Below are positions 35,258 through 46,724 of a DNA stretch of 64,000 nt, piece after piece. The translations under genes and the position numbers were made by a program. The notes under the pieces are model-generated. The model searched no databases. It was not told the DNA's origin and worked only from the letters and a program-made list of their open reading frames with translations. Where the stretch lies: NCBI RefSeq assembly GCF_004193775.1, contig NC_041006.1, positions 30,433,102 through 30,497,101 on the forward strand, given 5' to 3'. Source of the stretch: Glycine soja (taxonomy: Eukaryota; Streptophyta; Magnoliopsida; Fabales; Fabaceae). The stretch's first letter is position 1. Every line of letters starts with the position of its first letter.

Positions 35258-38186
35258 TTAAAGCTTATGAGATCTAATGGGACGGAAATTATTGGAAAGG
35301 CACTCAAGCTGAGACCATAGCATGCTTCCAATGGAAAACCTTTGTCCAACCTCTGTGCTACTCTTGGTTTCATGCATGGTTTTACTCGATGACAAGGATT
35401 TAGGGACCCTGTAAGGCGAATTGTAATTTGCAACTACAGACCCACCAGTTTCTCTTCTCACCAACTCTGCTATGTTTGGGTTCACTTCTTGACCTGAAGA
35501 ATTTGCAACACAGAATGATCCTACTGCCATCTCATCACTCTCTACTCCTATCTGAACCTTTGTTATGGATAGTCCATTCTCACGAATCACACGAGTGACT
35601 TTTGATAGTAGCCCCGTTGTGTTTTCAGCGCGAATGTCTACCTTCAATCCCTGCTCCAATGCAAGAATATTATACTTTACTACATTCATTACGGATATAT
35701 ATGTTTTGTCAAGAAAAATAGTGATCATATATGATCAAACAAATAAACGAAAACTTTGGTAGGGAAGCTCATGGGACGTACATGTGAGACTCTGCGCTCT
35801 ATGGCTGCGATTAAACATAGGCTGAGCTTTTGCTTCTCGCTTTCATTGTCCAAATTTGAACTACCTTTGGGTCTTACGAAGTACTCCTGCGTCAAACGTC
35901 CACTAAAATTAATATCACCACCAAGACAGGGAAATTCTGCACATATTCTTTCACTACAGTATGACTAATGCGTAGCACAAAGTTTATTTGTAGACATTAA
36001 TTCCTATCTTCAGAGATAAGACGTAGGAGCTATTATACTACATAAAATAAATGTTAATCATAAGAGGCTTGAGTAGTGATATAAATACTTCAACAATACC
36101 TATTATAATTTTTTTTTCTTTCTACTGCATCGTATTATCATACTTATACTTACACTCCTACACTCCTTGAAGTTTTTTGAAATTAAAGACTATTTCTTTA
36201 GTTTTTTTAATATAGTATGATAACAGACAATTAAATATATTAATATAATGTATAACGATTTAAATAAGGAGTTAATATAAAGATACGAAAGAAAGGGAGT
36301 ATCATATACAAATATAATACTTGAGCTTAAATTTTTTAGTTCAAATTAAATTTGAATTTGTTAGTCCAATTCAGTTATGGCTCAATAGTTGTTAAGTCAA
36401 CAAAAATCTGTAAAAAAAAAACCTATAAAAATAAGCTTTTACAAGACTTGAGTTTCATTTTTTAGGTTTAGATTAAATCCGGACTTTTGGGTAGCCCGTT
36501 TTACCACCTATAATTAAGAGGTGTCGGTATAATTTACACTAAACTCAAACCAATATTTCAGACTATGTAAAAAATCCAAGTACCTGGTCAGCCATGGAGC
36601 CATTGGAGCTAACAGCCGCATGAAACACCTCGTACTGCATGTCGGTGAGCACACACACAGTATCAAACAAAAGCTTAGGACGATCCCTGCTCCTGACGTT
36701 CACAACCCAGTACCCTTTCTCTTCGTATCTGCCCACAGTAACCTGGGTCTCCTCACACCCCTTCTTCTTCTCACCGTTTCTGTCTCCGACATGGCACGCA
36801 CGGCACCTCTCGTAGTCCCCGTCGGCATACATCATCTGGTGGAGCCGCCGCTCGGTGTGGTTGCGCCCGGCGCCGAAGCTCCTCAGCCTCAACCTCACTC
36901 TCTCTTCTTCCCCGTTCCTATCACGGGCCTTCACTACGTTCCGCAGCTCGGGCTGGACCTGGGCCAGACGTTCTGCGTTAATGGGCCCAAGTTTCTTTGC
37001 GTCCTCCAGGTGGATTATGCAGGCCACCCTGTCGTTGTGGGTCCAGGCCGTGGCGGAGGTGACGTTGAAGCCCAGGCCCAATAGAACCGCTGACATCTCC
37101 GAGAACAGGCCATGCTGGTTCGCTGTGGTCAACTCTATTGCTAAGTTCACCAGTCGTGGTGGTTCATTGCAGCTTGTTAGCTCTATGTCACTTGAAATTT
37201 CTTTGCTGTTGCTTCTAGCCTCGCACAGTGTCTACAAAATCTCTTACGTTTAGATTACCATCGTAATTATCTTGCGACAATGGTCATAAGGGACTGGTTC
37301 CATTCCGGTAGGCACACAAAAACAAAGGAAGAGTATGAGAGGAAGATGATAAGTAAGACAGAGAGAGTTACCTGTTGAATGTAATGGACGAGTCCTCTGT
37401 CGGTAAGCTTGTTTCCATCATGGTCCGTCACGTGGAACACTGCAATGTGCAGTCAACAGTGACCCATCAAGGAGAAGCAAGCTACTTGCAAATTCATGCT
37501 TATAGATTGTGTACAAAATAATAAAAGCAAATTAATCTTATAGATTAATTAAGATTAAGTGATAATTAGTTCTGGTTGGTTCGTTAATTTTTTCCAAGTG
37601 TTTATAATGAAATTAAATTAAAACATCGATTTATCATATTTAAAAGAATTTAATATTTATACACTCTAAAAATAGTTTTGTAATGTGGTTGAATAACAAA
37701 TAAAGTGTATAACCCTTTTCTCTATTTAAAATTGACATGAATAAACTATTTAGTCTTTAGTGTTATAAACTGAAATTAAGTTCGTCTTTAAATTTAACAC
37801 GAGTTAATTTGAATTTTGACATTATGAGACGACAAATTCATTTTCTATCTCAACTAATTTCATCTCTATCATTGGTACACTTAAATTAATTTAATTGCAT
37901 CATCGACTAAATTGTGTAATTCAAAAAGTTAAAGATAAAATTTATTCATTTTTTTAATAATAACAATTGAACTTACTTATGGTGAAAGTTTCACAAATCA
38001 AATTCACTATTGTAGTTGTTAAAGATTAAATTTCTATTTTGGATTTATAAACATTTTGTTTCCTATAAAAAAAAATTAGTCCTTATAATTCTTTTAAATG
38101 GTGTTAGGTATGATATATATATTTTTATTTTAATCTCTATCTTTAGTTGATTTTCATTATGCGTTGATGCGACTGTTAACGTGTCG

Positions 38187-38237
<51 letters not shown>

Positions 38238-39505
38238 TTCACACAATTAATTGATGGTTTACTCCAAATACATTTACCCATGTTTTTATTTTACATTTTT
38301 TATACTTTATTTCTTTCAAATAATAGAATTACAAAAGCGTATATTCTATATAGTCTCTCTCTGTTCAAATTAGAAATTAAAAGATTAAAGGTTGTGTGGG
38401 ATTATGGCATGCAAATAACAAATTAAAGTCCAGACTGTGTTAAGGGAGGCATATATACTGACCATCCATTAACCATCCACCGTCGGAAGAAATGTATGAT
38501 TTGGAAATGACGAGATCAAGATCTGTCAACACCTGGACCATCTCCAATAATATCCCATGCCTGTTCGCGCTATCAATCTGTTCGTGAACATCGAACAGCT
38601 TATTTATTTAATTAAAACTAATATTATATTTGAAATTAACAAAAAGTAAAGTCAAAGCCTTTTTGTTTGGTAATTGTCTTCGACCTCTTCACTTTTTACT
38701 ATTCTATTTAATTGGTTTCTAGCAAAAAATTGATTGCTTCAATTATCTGGGACCAAGAGTTATTTTTAACATGTAAAATTTACTGATTTTGTAATGGTGC
38801 ATAGAGCAAGCACAATTAGGTACCATATGCATAATTTTATTTGCTTTTGATTTCACGTATTATCAGAATGACAACTCAAATAGTTAAGCTCTTACTATTA
38901 TGCAATCTAATATATTGAATGTAAGCTTTGGGTCTAGAGATATCCATAATGGACATGTATCTATCTATTTAACGTGTACTGTGTGTTCTTCCAAATCCTA
39001 ATGCTCAGTGATTTATCACTATCATGATTATGAATATATACAGCTACTAAGGGTGGTTTAAAATCCGTGGGCGAGAAAAATGGTGGATTCCACACAATTA
39101 AGCAAGTTCAACTATAATGAATAAGCCTAACTCATACGACTGATATGTAATTTCCTTTAACATATACAATTTGGAATGTTGCTAAACAATTAAATCTAAC
39201 GTACCTTCACCACTGTGCAGTCTCTGCTGGAATCGTTGTCTATACAGACCCTGCTCATATAGAACAAGAAACATATCAAGTTGAATTTGATGAATTCATT
39301 AGATATATATATAATCTATCTCATGAACCAGATGAAGTAATTAAAAATTAGAAAGTGTTAATTTCTTTTTTTGTAGGAAACTATAAAATAATTAAATATT
39401 CACAGGATAAAATGTACAATATTATAATTAATACCTGGGTGGATGGATTCTTTCTATGAGCGATTCAATCTCCCTGTCGATGTGAGACTGGTAAATTATC
39501 TCCAT
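35258..39505 (-). CDS. ACT-domain-repeat protein (ACR family), seven exons
   Basis: Exons on the minus strand: 39435-39505, 39205-39250, 38463-38577, 37372-37439, 36584-37231, 35782-35886 and 35258-35650, all with GT..AG introns. The joined frame is intact: 481 codons plus stop. ACR proteins carry four ACT domains, small regulatory folds that bind amino acids. Plant members are thought to be amino-acid sensors without a linked enzyme. ACT1 is about residues 24-100 ([28 protein letters not shown]). ACT2 starts near 127 ([17 protein letters not shown]). ACT3 starts near 270 ([20 protein letters not shown]). ACT4 starts near 352 ([20 protein letters not shown]). [15 protein letters not shown] is a family signature between ACT2 and ACT3. 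The start [20 protein letters not shown] fits ACR N-termini. The length is slightly above the usual ~450. The exact ACR number was not decided. Confidence 0.93.
38189..38233. repeat. (AAT)15 microsatellite in ACR intron 3
   Basis: Fifteen uninterrupted AAT units lie in the intron between exons 3 and 4 of the ACR gene (37440-38462). Confidence 0.95.
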
Positions 39506-41382
39506 CTTAATTTCTCCACGAACAAGACCTCAATCAGAGTTGTCGTTGAATGTTGTTTAATTCGACGATTTATCGTGGAGTTGTGCATGCATCTATAGAG
39601 ATGAATCCTAGGCTAGCTGTAGTTAGAAACGTTCAAACGCCAAAACGCATGGTGAAGAAAGCGCGTACATATAAAAACAGCACAAGGCCAACGTGGCCAT
39701 AATGGGGCGCTGTCTTTCTTGTTTTCTAAGTGATGACACACAGAAACCCATGACGCAAGAAAATGATTGATATATAATCATTAAGGTTGGAACCTTGCCG
39801 TCTTAGAAATTCCCTTTTGACTTCAAAAAACCAATTAATTAATTTTTCAAAAAGAAAGGAAAATTGCATGGTGATTCTCATATGCTAGTAAAAAGAGCAA
39901 GAAAATCAATTTACCTACACTGAGTTCTTAAGAAATATTATCTGATGATAAAGCCTTAGGGTTGATTGACACAGCAAATGTGAAATTCATGGTGATGCAT
40001 GGAGATGGAGTAGAGTTTTCCATTGGTGAAAGCATTGTTAGGAGGGCGAAGATAGTAGGAAGAGAGGTGCCAAATCTTTATATTCTATGTTAGGAAGAGT
40101 CTTACGTGTACATTCCGAAAAAGATGTGTGCGCATGTGTATATACTATTTAGTAAAATGGAGCCGAAACATATGGGGAGAATCGAGAATGTATGAGCTAT
40201 TCCCACGCAGACTGCCAATGATGGAAAACCCACAAGAAAAATACTGCACGACTTTGGCATTATCATGTTTTTTTTTTTCATGATCACATCATACCCAAAT
40301 GCAACTCTAATTAGTCCCTACCGTTTTTGTTGGATTTTCAATTATTTAAGATCGTTATCTTTCTCACACCTCAGCAAAATTTCCAGAGGGTACATACATT
40401 GCCAACGTGCCACGTGACAGTTGTTGTGAACGTGGCAGCCTTGTGTAAAGATGTGGTCGATAATCTGTTACGTGATAATGTCGCGCCGCGTGTGTAGCAT
40501 TTCTAGGCTTGCTAGCTAGCTTTGTCTTAACGATGATAATGTTGACTTGATTGTGAAGGCTCTTTCACTTTGGTTCTTTGCACCCAGTCAGTGACTCAGC
40601 CACACACCACAAACACACATGGCCACATTCTATTTGGGATTGGAGATCGCAACCGCAATCCTAGAAAACGTAATGGTTGCATAGATCTCGACTAGCATAT
40701 GGCAAATGTGACACAATCATGATTCAATCACTTTTCTTTAATTAGTTATTCTCCATTTCAAAATAATAATACTAGTCCATCAATACGATGTCACATAGTT
40801 GATAAATAATATGTCATTAGGAATTGATCTTTGATCCCAACTTCGTATAAAAAAAATATTTAATGAGATATGTCTAACCTTTTAAATGAATCTAGATATA
40901 AAATTAGTCTAGATTTATAAAAACAAAAAAAAAAACTAATCATTTACAATTAATGATGACCATTGAATAAGAAATATTCAATTGATAAATTATCCCACTA
41001 TCCACCAATAATAAATACATTATACTATCTACCATGAATGGTTATGGTTATCTAAAAAAAATATTATATTTTTATGCTTGATGTCTTTTATAAAACCAAG
41101 TTTTAATTTATCTTCTTAATTATATCAAAGAGTATTGTTGAAAAAATAACTTTAAAAAGCTATATAAAAAAACTACTACTATTTTGGGGAGAGAGAAAAA
41201 AAAAGACAAACAATATTTAGAATGGATGGAATAATACAAGTTATATTTTAGTCAATAGAATAAATATTTATTTTAAATAAATATTTTTAGTACATAAATT
41301 CCATTATAATTCAAACTTATAAAAATAAATAAATATTATTAAACATACAATCTATATGTAACAAAAAAAAATACAAGTTGTA
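39506..41382. other. ACR upstream region, no other gene seen
   Basis: Contains the 5' leader and promoter of the minus-strand ACR gene. At 40405-40490 there are several ACGTG-core sequences (GTGCCACGTGACAG, TTACGTGATAA), which are bZIP/ABA-type sites. At more than 900 bp from the ATG, their link to ACR is uncertain. No coding frame is supported. Confidence 0.45.
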
Positions 41383-41692
41383 TGTTAGGTTTATGAATTT
41401 AGTCTCTCTAAGTTCGTGTTTTTTTAATTTTGTTTCTTGTAATTTTTGTGTTTCTTTTTAATCCATATAATTTTAAGCTTTTTCAATTTTAATCACTAAA
41501 GTGAGAATTTATAAGAATTAAAAATGAAAATAAAATCAAATTTTAAAGAGACTAAAAAAATTTACAGTAATCAAATTTGAAAAGCTCAAACTTACAGGTA
41601 CTAAAAATGAAAAAAAAAAACTTGTAGGAACAAAAAATTTAAGAAAAAAATAAAAACTTATAAAGGATAAATTTATATTTAAGCCTAAGAAA
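41383..41692. repeat. MITE-like inverted-repeat element
   Basis: The left arm TTAGGTTTATGAATTTAGTC pairs with the right arm (reverse complement TTAGGCTTAAATATAAATTT). Similarity continues inward through TTTTTTTAATTTTG-type and GTAAGTTTGAGC-type blocks over more than 100 bp. No coding content. Confidence 0.6.
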
Positions 41693-41711
41693 ATGAATAT
41701 GAAAGAATATA

Positions 41712-42060
41712 ATTTAAACTTAAATATGTTTTTGGTTCCGGTTAGTTTATACTTTTTTTAAAAATTTGATCCTTGTTAAAAAATTATTCATTTTTAATTT
41801 CTATAAGTTTACGTTTTTTTTATTTTCGGTCTCTATAAGTACGAATTTATGGGGATTATAAATTTAAATTAGAATATTAAAGGAAATAAATTGAAAAAAA
41901 ATATAATTACAAGGACTAAAAATGAACAATAAAACTTACAAGAATCAAAATTAAAAAAAACATGAATTTATAAAGACTAAAATTAAAATAAAAAAAAAAA
42001 AACTTACATGGATCAAGTAAAAAAAAAACACTGACTTACAAGAAAAAAGAATATTAAACC
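41712..42060. repeat. Second MITE-like inverted-repeat element, adjacent
   Basis: The left arm (TTAAACTTAAATATGTTTTT) and the reverse complement of the right arm (TACGGGTTTAATATTC) are similar. The internal sequence has the same TTTTTAATTTCTATAAGTTT-type steps as the neighbouring element, which suggests one family inserted twice side by side. Confidence 0.5.
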
Positions 42061-43319
42061 CGTAATTTATTAAGAAAATACATGGTACCAGCTTCCCTGA
42101 TTGAGAATTCCATCACCTTAACAATCACATAAGATGCGAGTACGTGAATGTGGTATACCAGGTTCCCAGATTCATAAATAAGGATGTACACAATAAGGAT
42201 GTATCATGTACCCAATAGAATAAATTAAGGATAAAGATGACAAAATATATCTGAATCTCATGAATACTTATAAAAACATTCACAAATAATTAATTAAATA
42301 GTCATTTAGGGATGGGTCTGGAATGAATATTTATCCGCAAAAATTTAATGCAAATGAGTATATATATATATTAGTTTAATTAAAATATCTTATATATGTA
42401 TATGTATTACTAATCACAATTGGTAGGAAATATAAGCTTTTGTTCATGCACAATTTATCATGCCTTTATGTCAATTAAGGATCAATATACTTTTTGGAAA
42501 ATGTTATAGATAAAGTGAGATTTAATTTTGGAACTTATTGTTATTACTGCCGTGCACAAAACATCATGTAAATTTATTCATAATATATTTTTTATTGCTT
42601 TAAATTTAAAATCAATTCTAATACAACTAATGGTATTAAAAAGAAAGATTGAATACACACGAAGGTGGAACAACAAAGTCTTGTCTCATTAGGTGAGTGA
42701 TAAACTTGTTCTTGTTGAATGAGATTGAGAGGTTCTCGTGTCCAAACGAACATTATAATCCTATTTTAATAGTGGATATGTTTTGCTGGATTGGGTCTTG
42801 CATTTTTTTCATATTCTCAGTGAGGGCTCTCATGTTACAATTCTTAGTGACAAGTTTTACATTGGTTGTCGATAACCTAGCAAAACCCTCCTCCCTCACC
42901 TAATGGGACAAGACTTTGTTATTGTTGTTTTATCTCACAGCAAACCTGTTTTCCAGATCGAATTAATAGAAAAGCCGGCATTCATTTTCCAGCAGAATCA
43001 TTTGTTTGAGAGTGTAATCAATGGAACACATCCTTGTGTCCATGAATCGGATTGTTGGAAGCCTTGTTATAAACACGACATTCCGGTAAATTATTGACTC
43101 CATTATTTCTATTGAAAGTACATGTGTACATGCTCACCGCTTAGGTTGGGTTATGTTGTAGTCTTTGGACATAATAGCATCTATGCTTCAGGACATAACT
43201 TACTACAAGGTAGAATACTGACAGTTAGACTTCTTGGTACGCTGTAATGTAATAGGAACCACAGAACTGATACATAATCCAGAAAAACAACAGCAAAAAT
43301 TGGAATTCCTTGTATGAGT
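42061..43319. other. Intergenic with a short inverted repeat
   Basis: AT-rich up to ~42640. A ~28-bp inverted repeat (AAAGTCTTGTCTCATTAGGT at 42673 and its inverted copy at 42896-42922) brackets about 200 bp. The frames at 42697-42903 and 42903-43097 show no family I recognise and are not annotated as genes. The right part leads into the 3' UTR of the small minus-strand gene. Confidence 0.4.
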
Positions 43320-43325
43320 TTTATT
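43320..43325 (-). terminator. Possible polyadenylation signal of the small gene
   Basis: AATAAA on the minus strand, about 400 bp after the stop of the 59-residue gene. It is the first canonical hexamer I noted there; nearer non-canonical signals may be used instead. Confidence 0.3.
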
Positions 43326-43723
43326 GAATCCAAGAGAAATCAATATAGAGATAGATAAATCCGGTTACTAACTCAGTGATACAAAATTTGTAAGTGCAGG
43401 TCAAGGAACAAACTGTTTAATTGAGGTATAACAAAATTTTACTCTGATGCCAAGTGCAATAATACTAATGCTTGTAAGTGGTAGGTAGCTAACAAATAAG
43501 TTATACAGTTAATTTTCTACAAATCTGGCTCAATTGAAAAGACAGGGGAAGAGAACCAAAACTAACTCCAGACACTGGAAACGGTAAAGAGTTCACTCTG
43601 TTTCAAAACCATTGCTAGCAAAGCGAATGCAGTGACTCGTTCAAGGTTAAATTCAAATGCGGTCTTTCAATCCTCCTCTTTAGTCCAAAGAAAAGAGAAA
43701 AATATGATGATTGTGAACTAAGT

Positions 43724-44189
43724 TTAAGTTGAGGTTGAGGTAGAGTCATTCTCCTTAGCAGCAGCTGCAGCTACCTCTTCCTGTTGCTTCTTTTTCCAAT
43801 ACTCATCAAGTGGGGGTCCAAATATTGCCTTCCCAGAAACAACACCAATGCTGCATAGGCATACAAGATCTTGATACAAGACTAAGACCAATCTATTTCA
43901 AAATCTCCATACAAATTTTAATTTGATTTGGGTTCTTGTTACCAATATCCCAACAAAACATGTGCTTATAAGTTTTAGTAACCCCAAATTGAACAAGGAG
44001 AGAGCTAATCGCCAACATATAATATATGATATAGATAAAATAAAATCATCGCGGCCCACAGTTAAATTTATAAGACGGTAATTAAATTGGGGCATGAATA
44101 TGAAGAGCGAAATTGCATAGATATAGGAAAACTTACATGACTGCCCCGATGACCATAGGAAAGGAAAGAAACCTGCGTCGCCCGAACAT
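43724..44189 (-). CDS. 59-residue single-pass membrane protein, two exons
   Basis: Minus strand: exon 1 44137-44189 (ATG to donor GTAAGT), exon 2 43724-43850 (acceptor TATGCAG to TAA). The spliced frame gives 59 residues: a basic N-terminus MFGRRRFLSF, one hydrophobic span about residues 11-29 (PMVIGAVIIGVVSG), then GKAIFGPPLDEYWKKKQQEE and an Ala-rich, Ser/Thr-rich acidic tail. The intact frame, canonical splice sites and conserved-looking GPPLDEYW core support a real gene. The layout resembles small accessory subunits of mitochondrial membrane complexes, but I cannot name the family. A foldback MULE lies only 82 bp upstream of the ATG, so its promoter may come partly from the transposon or be displaced. 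Confidence 0.72.
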
Positions 44190-44379
44190 ATTGTCAAAAA
44201 TGTGTTCGCAGGCTAGCGAGGTATGTCTCAAATCTGAAGAATGCAAGGGCGACCGATTGGGATATGTTAGTGGGTGTTGCTAGGTATTGCTGGTGCACCC
44301 AGCATTTTTCCCTTTTTCCAATTTTGTCCTTTACGCTTCTTTCATAGGATCTTATGGAAGAACCGGAAGAGGCTTCTAA

Positions 44380-44453
44380 TAGCCTAACCAAGACTCAAAC
44401 TTATGACTTTCAGGTCATTAGCACAACGCTCTAACCAACTGAGCTAATGAGCC
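44380..44453 (-). pseudogene. tRNA-Ile(AAT)-derived sequence, left arm
   Basis: The minus strand reads GGCTCATTAGCTCAGTTGGT, then TAGAGCG (a good A box), an anticodon region TGCTAATGA containing AAT, and a B-box relative GTTTGAGTC. The 3' part no longer pairs well with the 5' acceptor strand. I compare it with plant tRNA-Ile from memory. It lies in a transposon arm and is treated as a tRNA pseudogene. Confidence 0.7.
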
Positions 44454-45030
44454 AATTATATTATAAAGTAAATAATGTTGTTATACATAACACTAAAATT
44501 TTTAATATATATTTAATGCGCATGTAAATTTAAATAATAAATTTTGTGACAATTAATTTTGATATAAATCATACAAATTATTTAATTCGTATATTTTTTT
44601 AAAAATAAAAAATATTTACTATTACAAAATTTAATATATATTAAATTTTGTAATACTAAAAAAAAATTTAATGCACAAATGAGTAATTTGACATATTAAT
44701 AATTAAAAAAATAAAACTTTAAGGAATTAAAAAAAATAAAAAACCAACATATATTTATATTGGTTTTTTGTTTTTTTTTTAAATTTATATTGGTTTTTTG
44801 GTTTTTTTAATTGCTTAAAGTTTTATTTATTTTTAATTATTAATATGTTAAATTACTCATTTGTGCATTAATTTTTTTATATTAAAAAAATATATGGATT
44901 AAATAATTCGTATGATTTATATTAAAATTAATTGTCACAAAATTTATTATTTAAATTTACATGCGCATTAAATATACATTTGAAATTTTAGTGTTATGTA
45001 TAACAACATTATTTACTTTATAACATAATT

Positions 45031-45104
45031 GACTCATTAGTTTAGTTGATTAGAATGTTGTGTTAATAACCTGAAAGTCATAGGTTCGAATCTTGCCTAA
45101 GCCA
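45031..45104 (+). pseudogene. tRNA-Ile(AAT)-derived sequence, right arm
   Basis: Inverted partner of the left-arm copy. The A box has decayed (TAGTTTAGTTGATTAGAATG), but the B box GGTTCGAATC is intact, the reverse of the state in the left arm. The anticodon region is TGTTAATAA, still containing AAT. Confidence 0.7.
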
Positions 45105-45261
45105 TTATTTTTAAATTAATCGGTAACAAATATTTTTCAAAAAAATTAAAAATTCCGTAAGATCCTACGGAAGAAGCCTGAAGGGCAAAATTAGAAAAAA
45201 GGGGAAATGTTGGGTACACCAGCAATACTGTTGGGTGCACCTAGCAACACCCTATGTTAGT

Positions 45262-45962
45262 TAAGATAAACAATGTCCATTATCATCAACCCACAGGCAA
45301 TTATTTAACGCACCCAATTTTTCCCCAATGTCCTTCACCTCAAAGAACAAGGCTCTCCTTCTCACTTTCTCTTTCGTCGCCACTTTCCCCAATGACACAA
45401 ACAAACTCCTTTTCCTTGCCCCCAACCCCTCCCTCTCACTCCTCCACTTTCAGTCACAGCTTTGTGATGCCATCAAAATAGAAGGCATATCATATACGCG
45501 TTTAATTCCCAGATCCCCCTATTGCTCGGTGCACCATGTCCCCATCAACTTTAAACTATGCACGACTTCACCGTCACTAGTTATGGATTAGTCAGTCCAT
45601 AATTAAAAAAAAATGTTTCTGGATTGATCAATTCGTAATTCATTAAAAAAAATTATGGATAATTCAATTCATAATGCAAAAAAATACATTTATATTGGAT
45701 AGATCAATTATGCATAATTGTATTAGATGAATTACGGATCAGTCGGAGGTGCAATGGTAGAGTCATGATGTCGGAGGTGCGATGCGGCCAAGGAAGGTGG
45801 AAGCATTGGGTGGTGGTGTTTGGAAAAGATGGGTAAAAAGGAGATTTAAGACAATTTAAAGGTGCGGTAAGCAAAAATGGGTTTGTTAAAGAATTGCTCA
45901 ACGGACAAAGTTATTGGACACTAGAAGCCCATAGAACCTTTGGGTCAAAGCCCATACGACTA
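45262..45962. other. Spacer between two MULEs
   Basis: The first ~330 bp are C/T-rich, with overlapping open frames (45254-45591) of no recognised family. The rest carries repeated ATGGATTAGTC/AATTCATAAT-like steps. It may be the original upstream region of the 59-residue gene, now pushed away by the foldback element, but this is inference. Confidence 0.4.
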
Positions 45963-46435
45963 TAATGAGTTGGGCGTTGCTAGGTGCACCCAGCAAAATT
46001 GTTGGTGCACCCAGCAATTCAATAAAGTACCCAAAATACCCTTCATTTAAAAAATAAAAGTTAACGTAATTAAAAAAAAAAAACACTTCTTCTTTCACGC
46101 CTGTTTCTTCTTCCCCTTGCTTTCGCGCTTGTTTCTTCTTCCCCGTGCACCCAGCAATCTCCATTCGTGCTTCTTCTTCCCCGATATTGGCTTATTTCCT
46201 TCTTCCTCCACGCCTTCATTTGCTTCTCCATTTCAAATTTGGTTCCCTTCATTTGAATCTCATTTCGTTCTCCCCTGAAGTTGGCATCCTCCATTGAAGT
46301 TGTTGTTTGTGTCTTCCGCCATCAAGGTTAGTCTTCTAACCTCCTCGTATCTGTTTGAATGGCATAAATGGCCGTAGGAACCTTAGGATAGACGACATTA
46401 GTGACCTGTGGTGGTGGAGGTTGAAGATAAAGGTT

Positions 46436-46724
46436 CTTCCGCGCGTGTGAAAGTGGCTTTTGGGAACTGTAGTGGAAGAAGGTGTTCTTCCGCGGGGTCA
46501 TGCAGAAGAAATGTGGAAGGTTCTTCCGCGGATTCCTGCGGAAGAAGGTTCTGCAGGATCTTCCGCGTGATCCAGCGGAAGAACGTTGTCTTCCGCAGAT
46601 CTCGCGGAAGATCCTGCAGAACCTTTTTCCGCAAGCTACATTTTGTTGTCGCGAAAGAACCTGCGGAAGCTTCTTCCGCAGGGTACATTTCCTTCTCACA
46701 GAAGATCCTGCGGAAGTTCTTCCG
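46436..46724. repeat. Left subterminal CTTCCG/CGGAAG array
   Basis: CTTCCG occurs at 46436, 46487, 46523, 46560, 46590, 46673 and 46719, and CGGAAG at 46539, 46576, 46605, 46664 and 46711. They often pair as short palindromes such as CTTCCGC..GCGGAAG. The stretch is far more GC-rich than its surroundings. It produces open frames in all phases (46328-46834), which are not genes. Confidence 0.9.

Larger units (their letters stand above)
44272..45252. mobile_element. Foldback MULE carrying a tRNA-like sequence in each arm
   Basis: 981 bp flanked by perfect 9-bp repeats TATGTTAGT (44263-44271 and 45253-45261). The ends GGGTGTTGCTAGGT match each other and the ends of the 8.8-kb MULE at 45972. Almost the whole element is a palindrome: each ~470-bp arm can be followed base by base into the other, through TTTAATGCGCATGTAAATTT and ATAACAACATTATTTACTTT, to a centre near 44760. 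Each arm holds a tRNA-Ile-like segment. There is no coding capacity, so it would depend on a transposase in trans. Confidence 0.92.

Noticed and set aside
37740..37990. Possible MITE in ACR intron 3
   Set aside because: The inverted similarity is no better than expected for this base composition.
42903..43097. 64-codon frame that looks somewhat protein-like
   Set aside because: I recognise no family, and one end lies on a short inverted repeat. Too little to call a gene.
44380..44453. A functional tRNA-Ile gene
   Set aside because: The acceptor stem does not pair well, the B box is altered, and the sequence is part of an inverted-repeat transposon arm.
45254..45591. Two overlapping Ser/Pro-rich frames
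   Set aside because: C/T-rich sequence with no recognisable protein and no splice context. It could be the displaced upstream region of the small gene.
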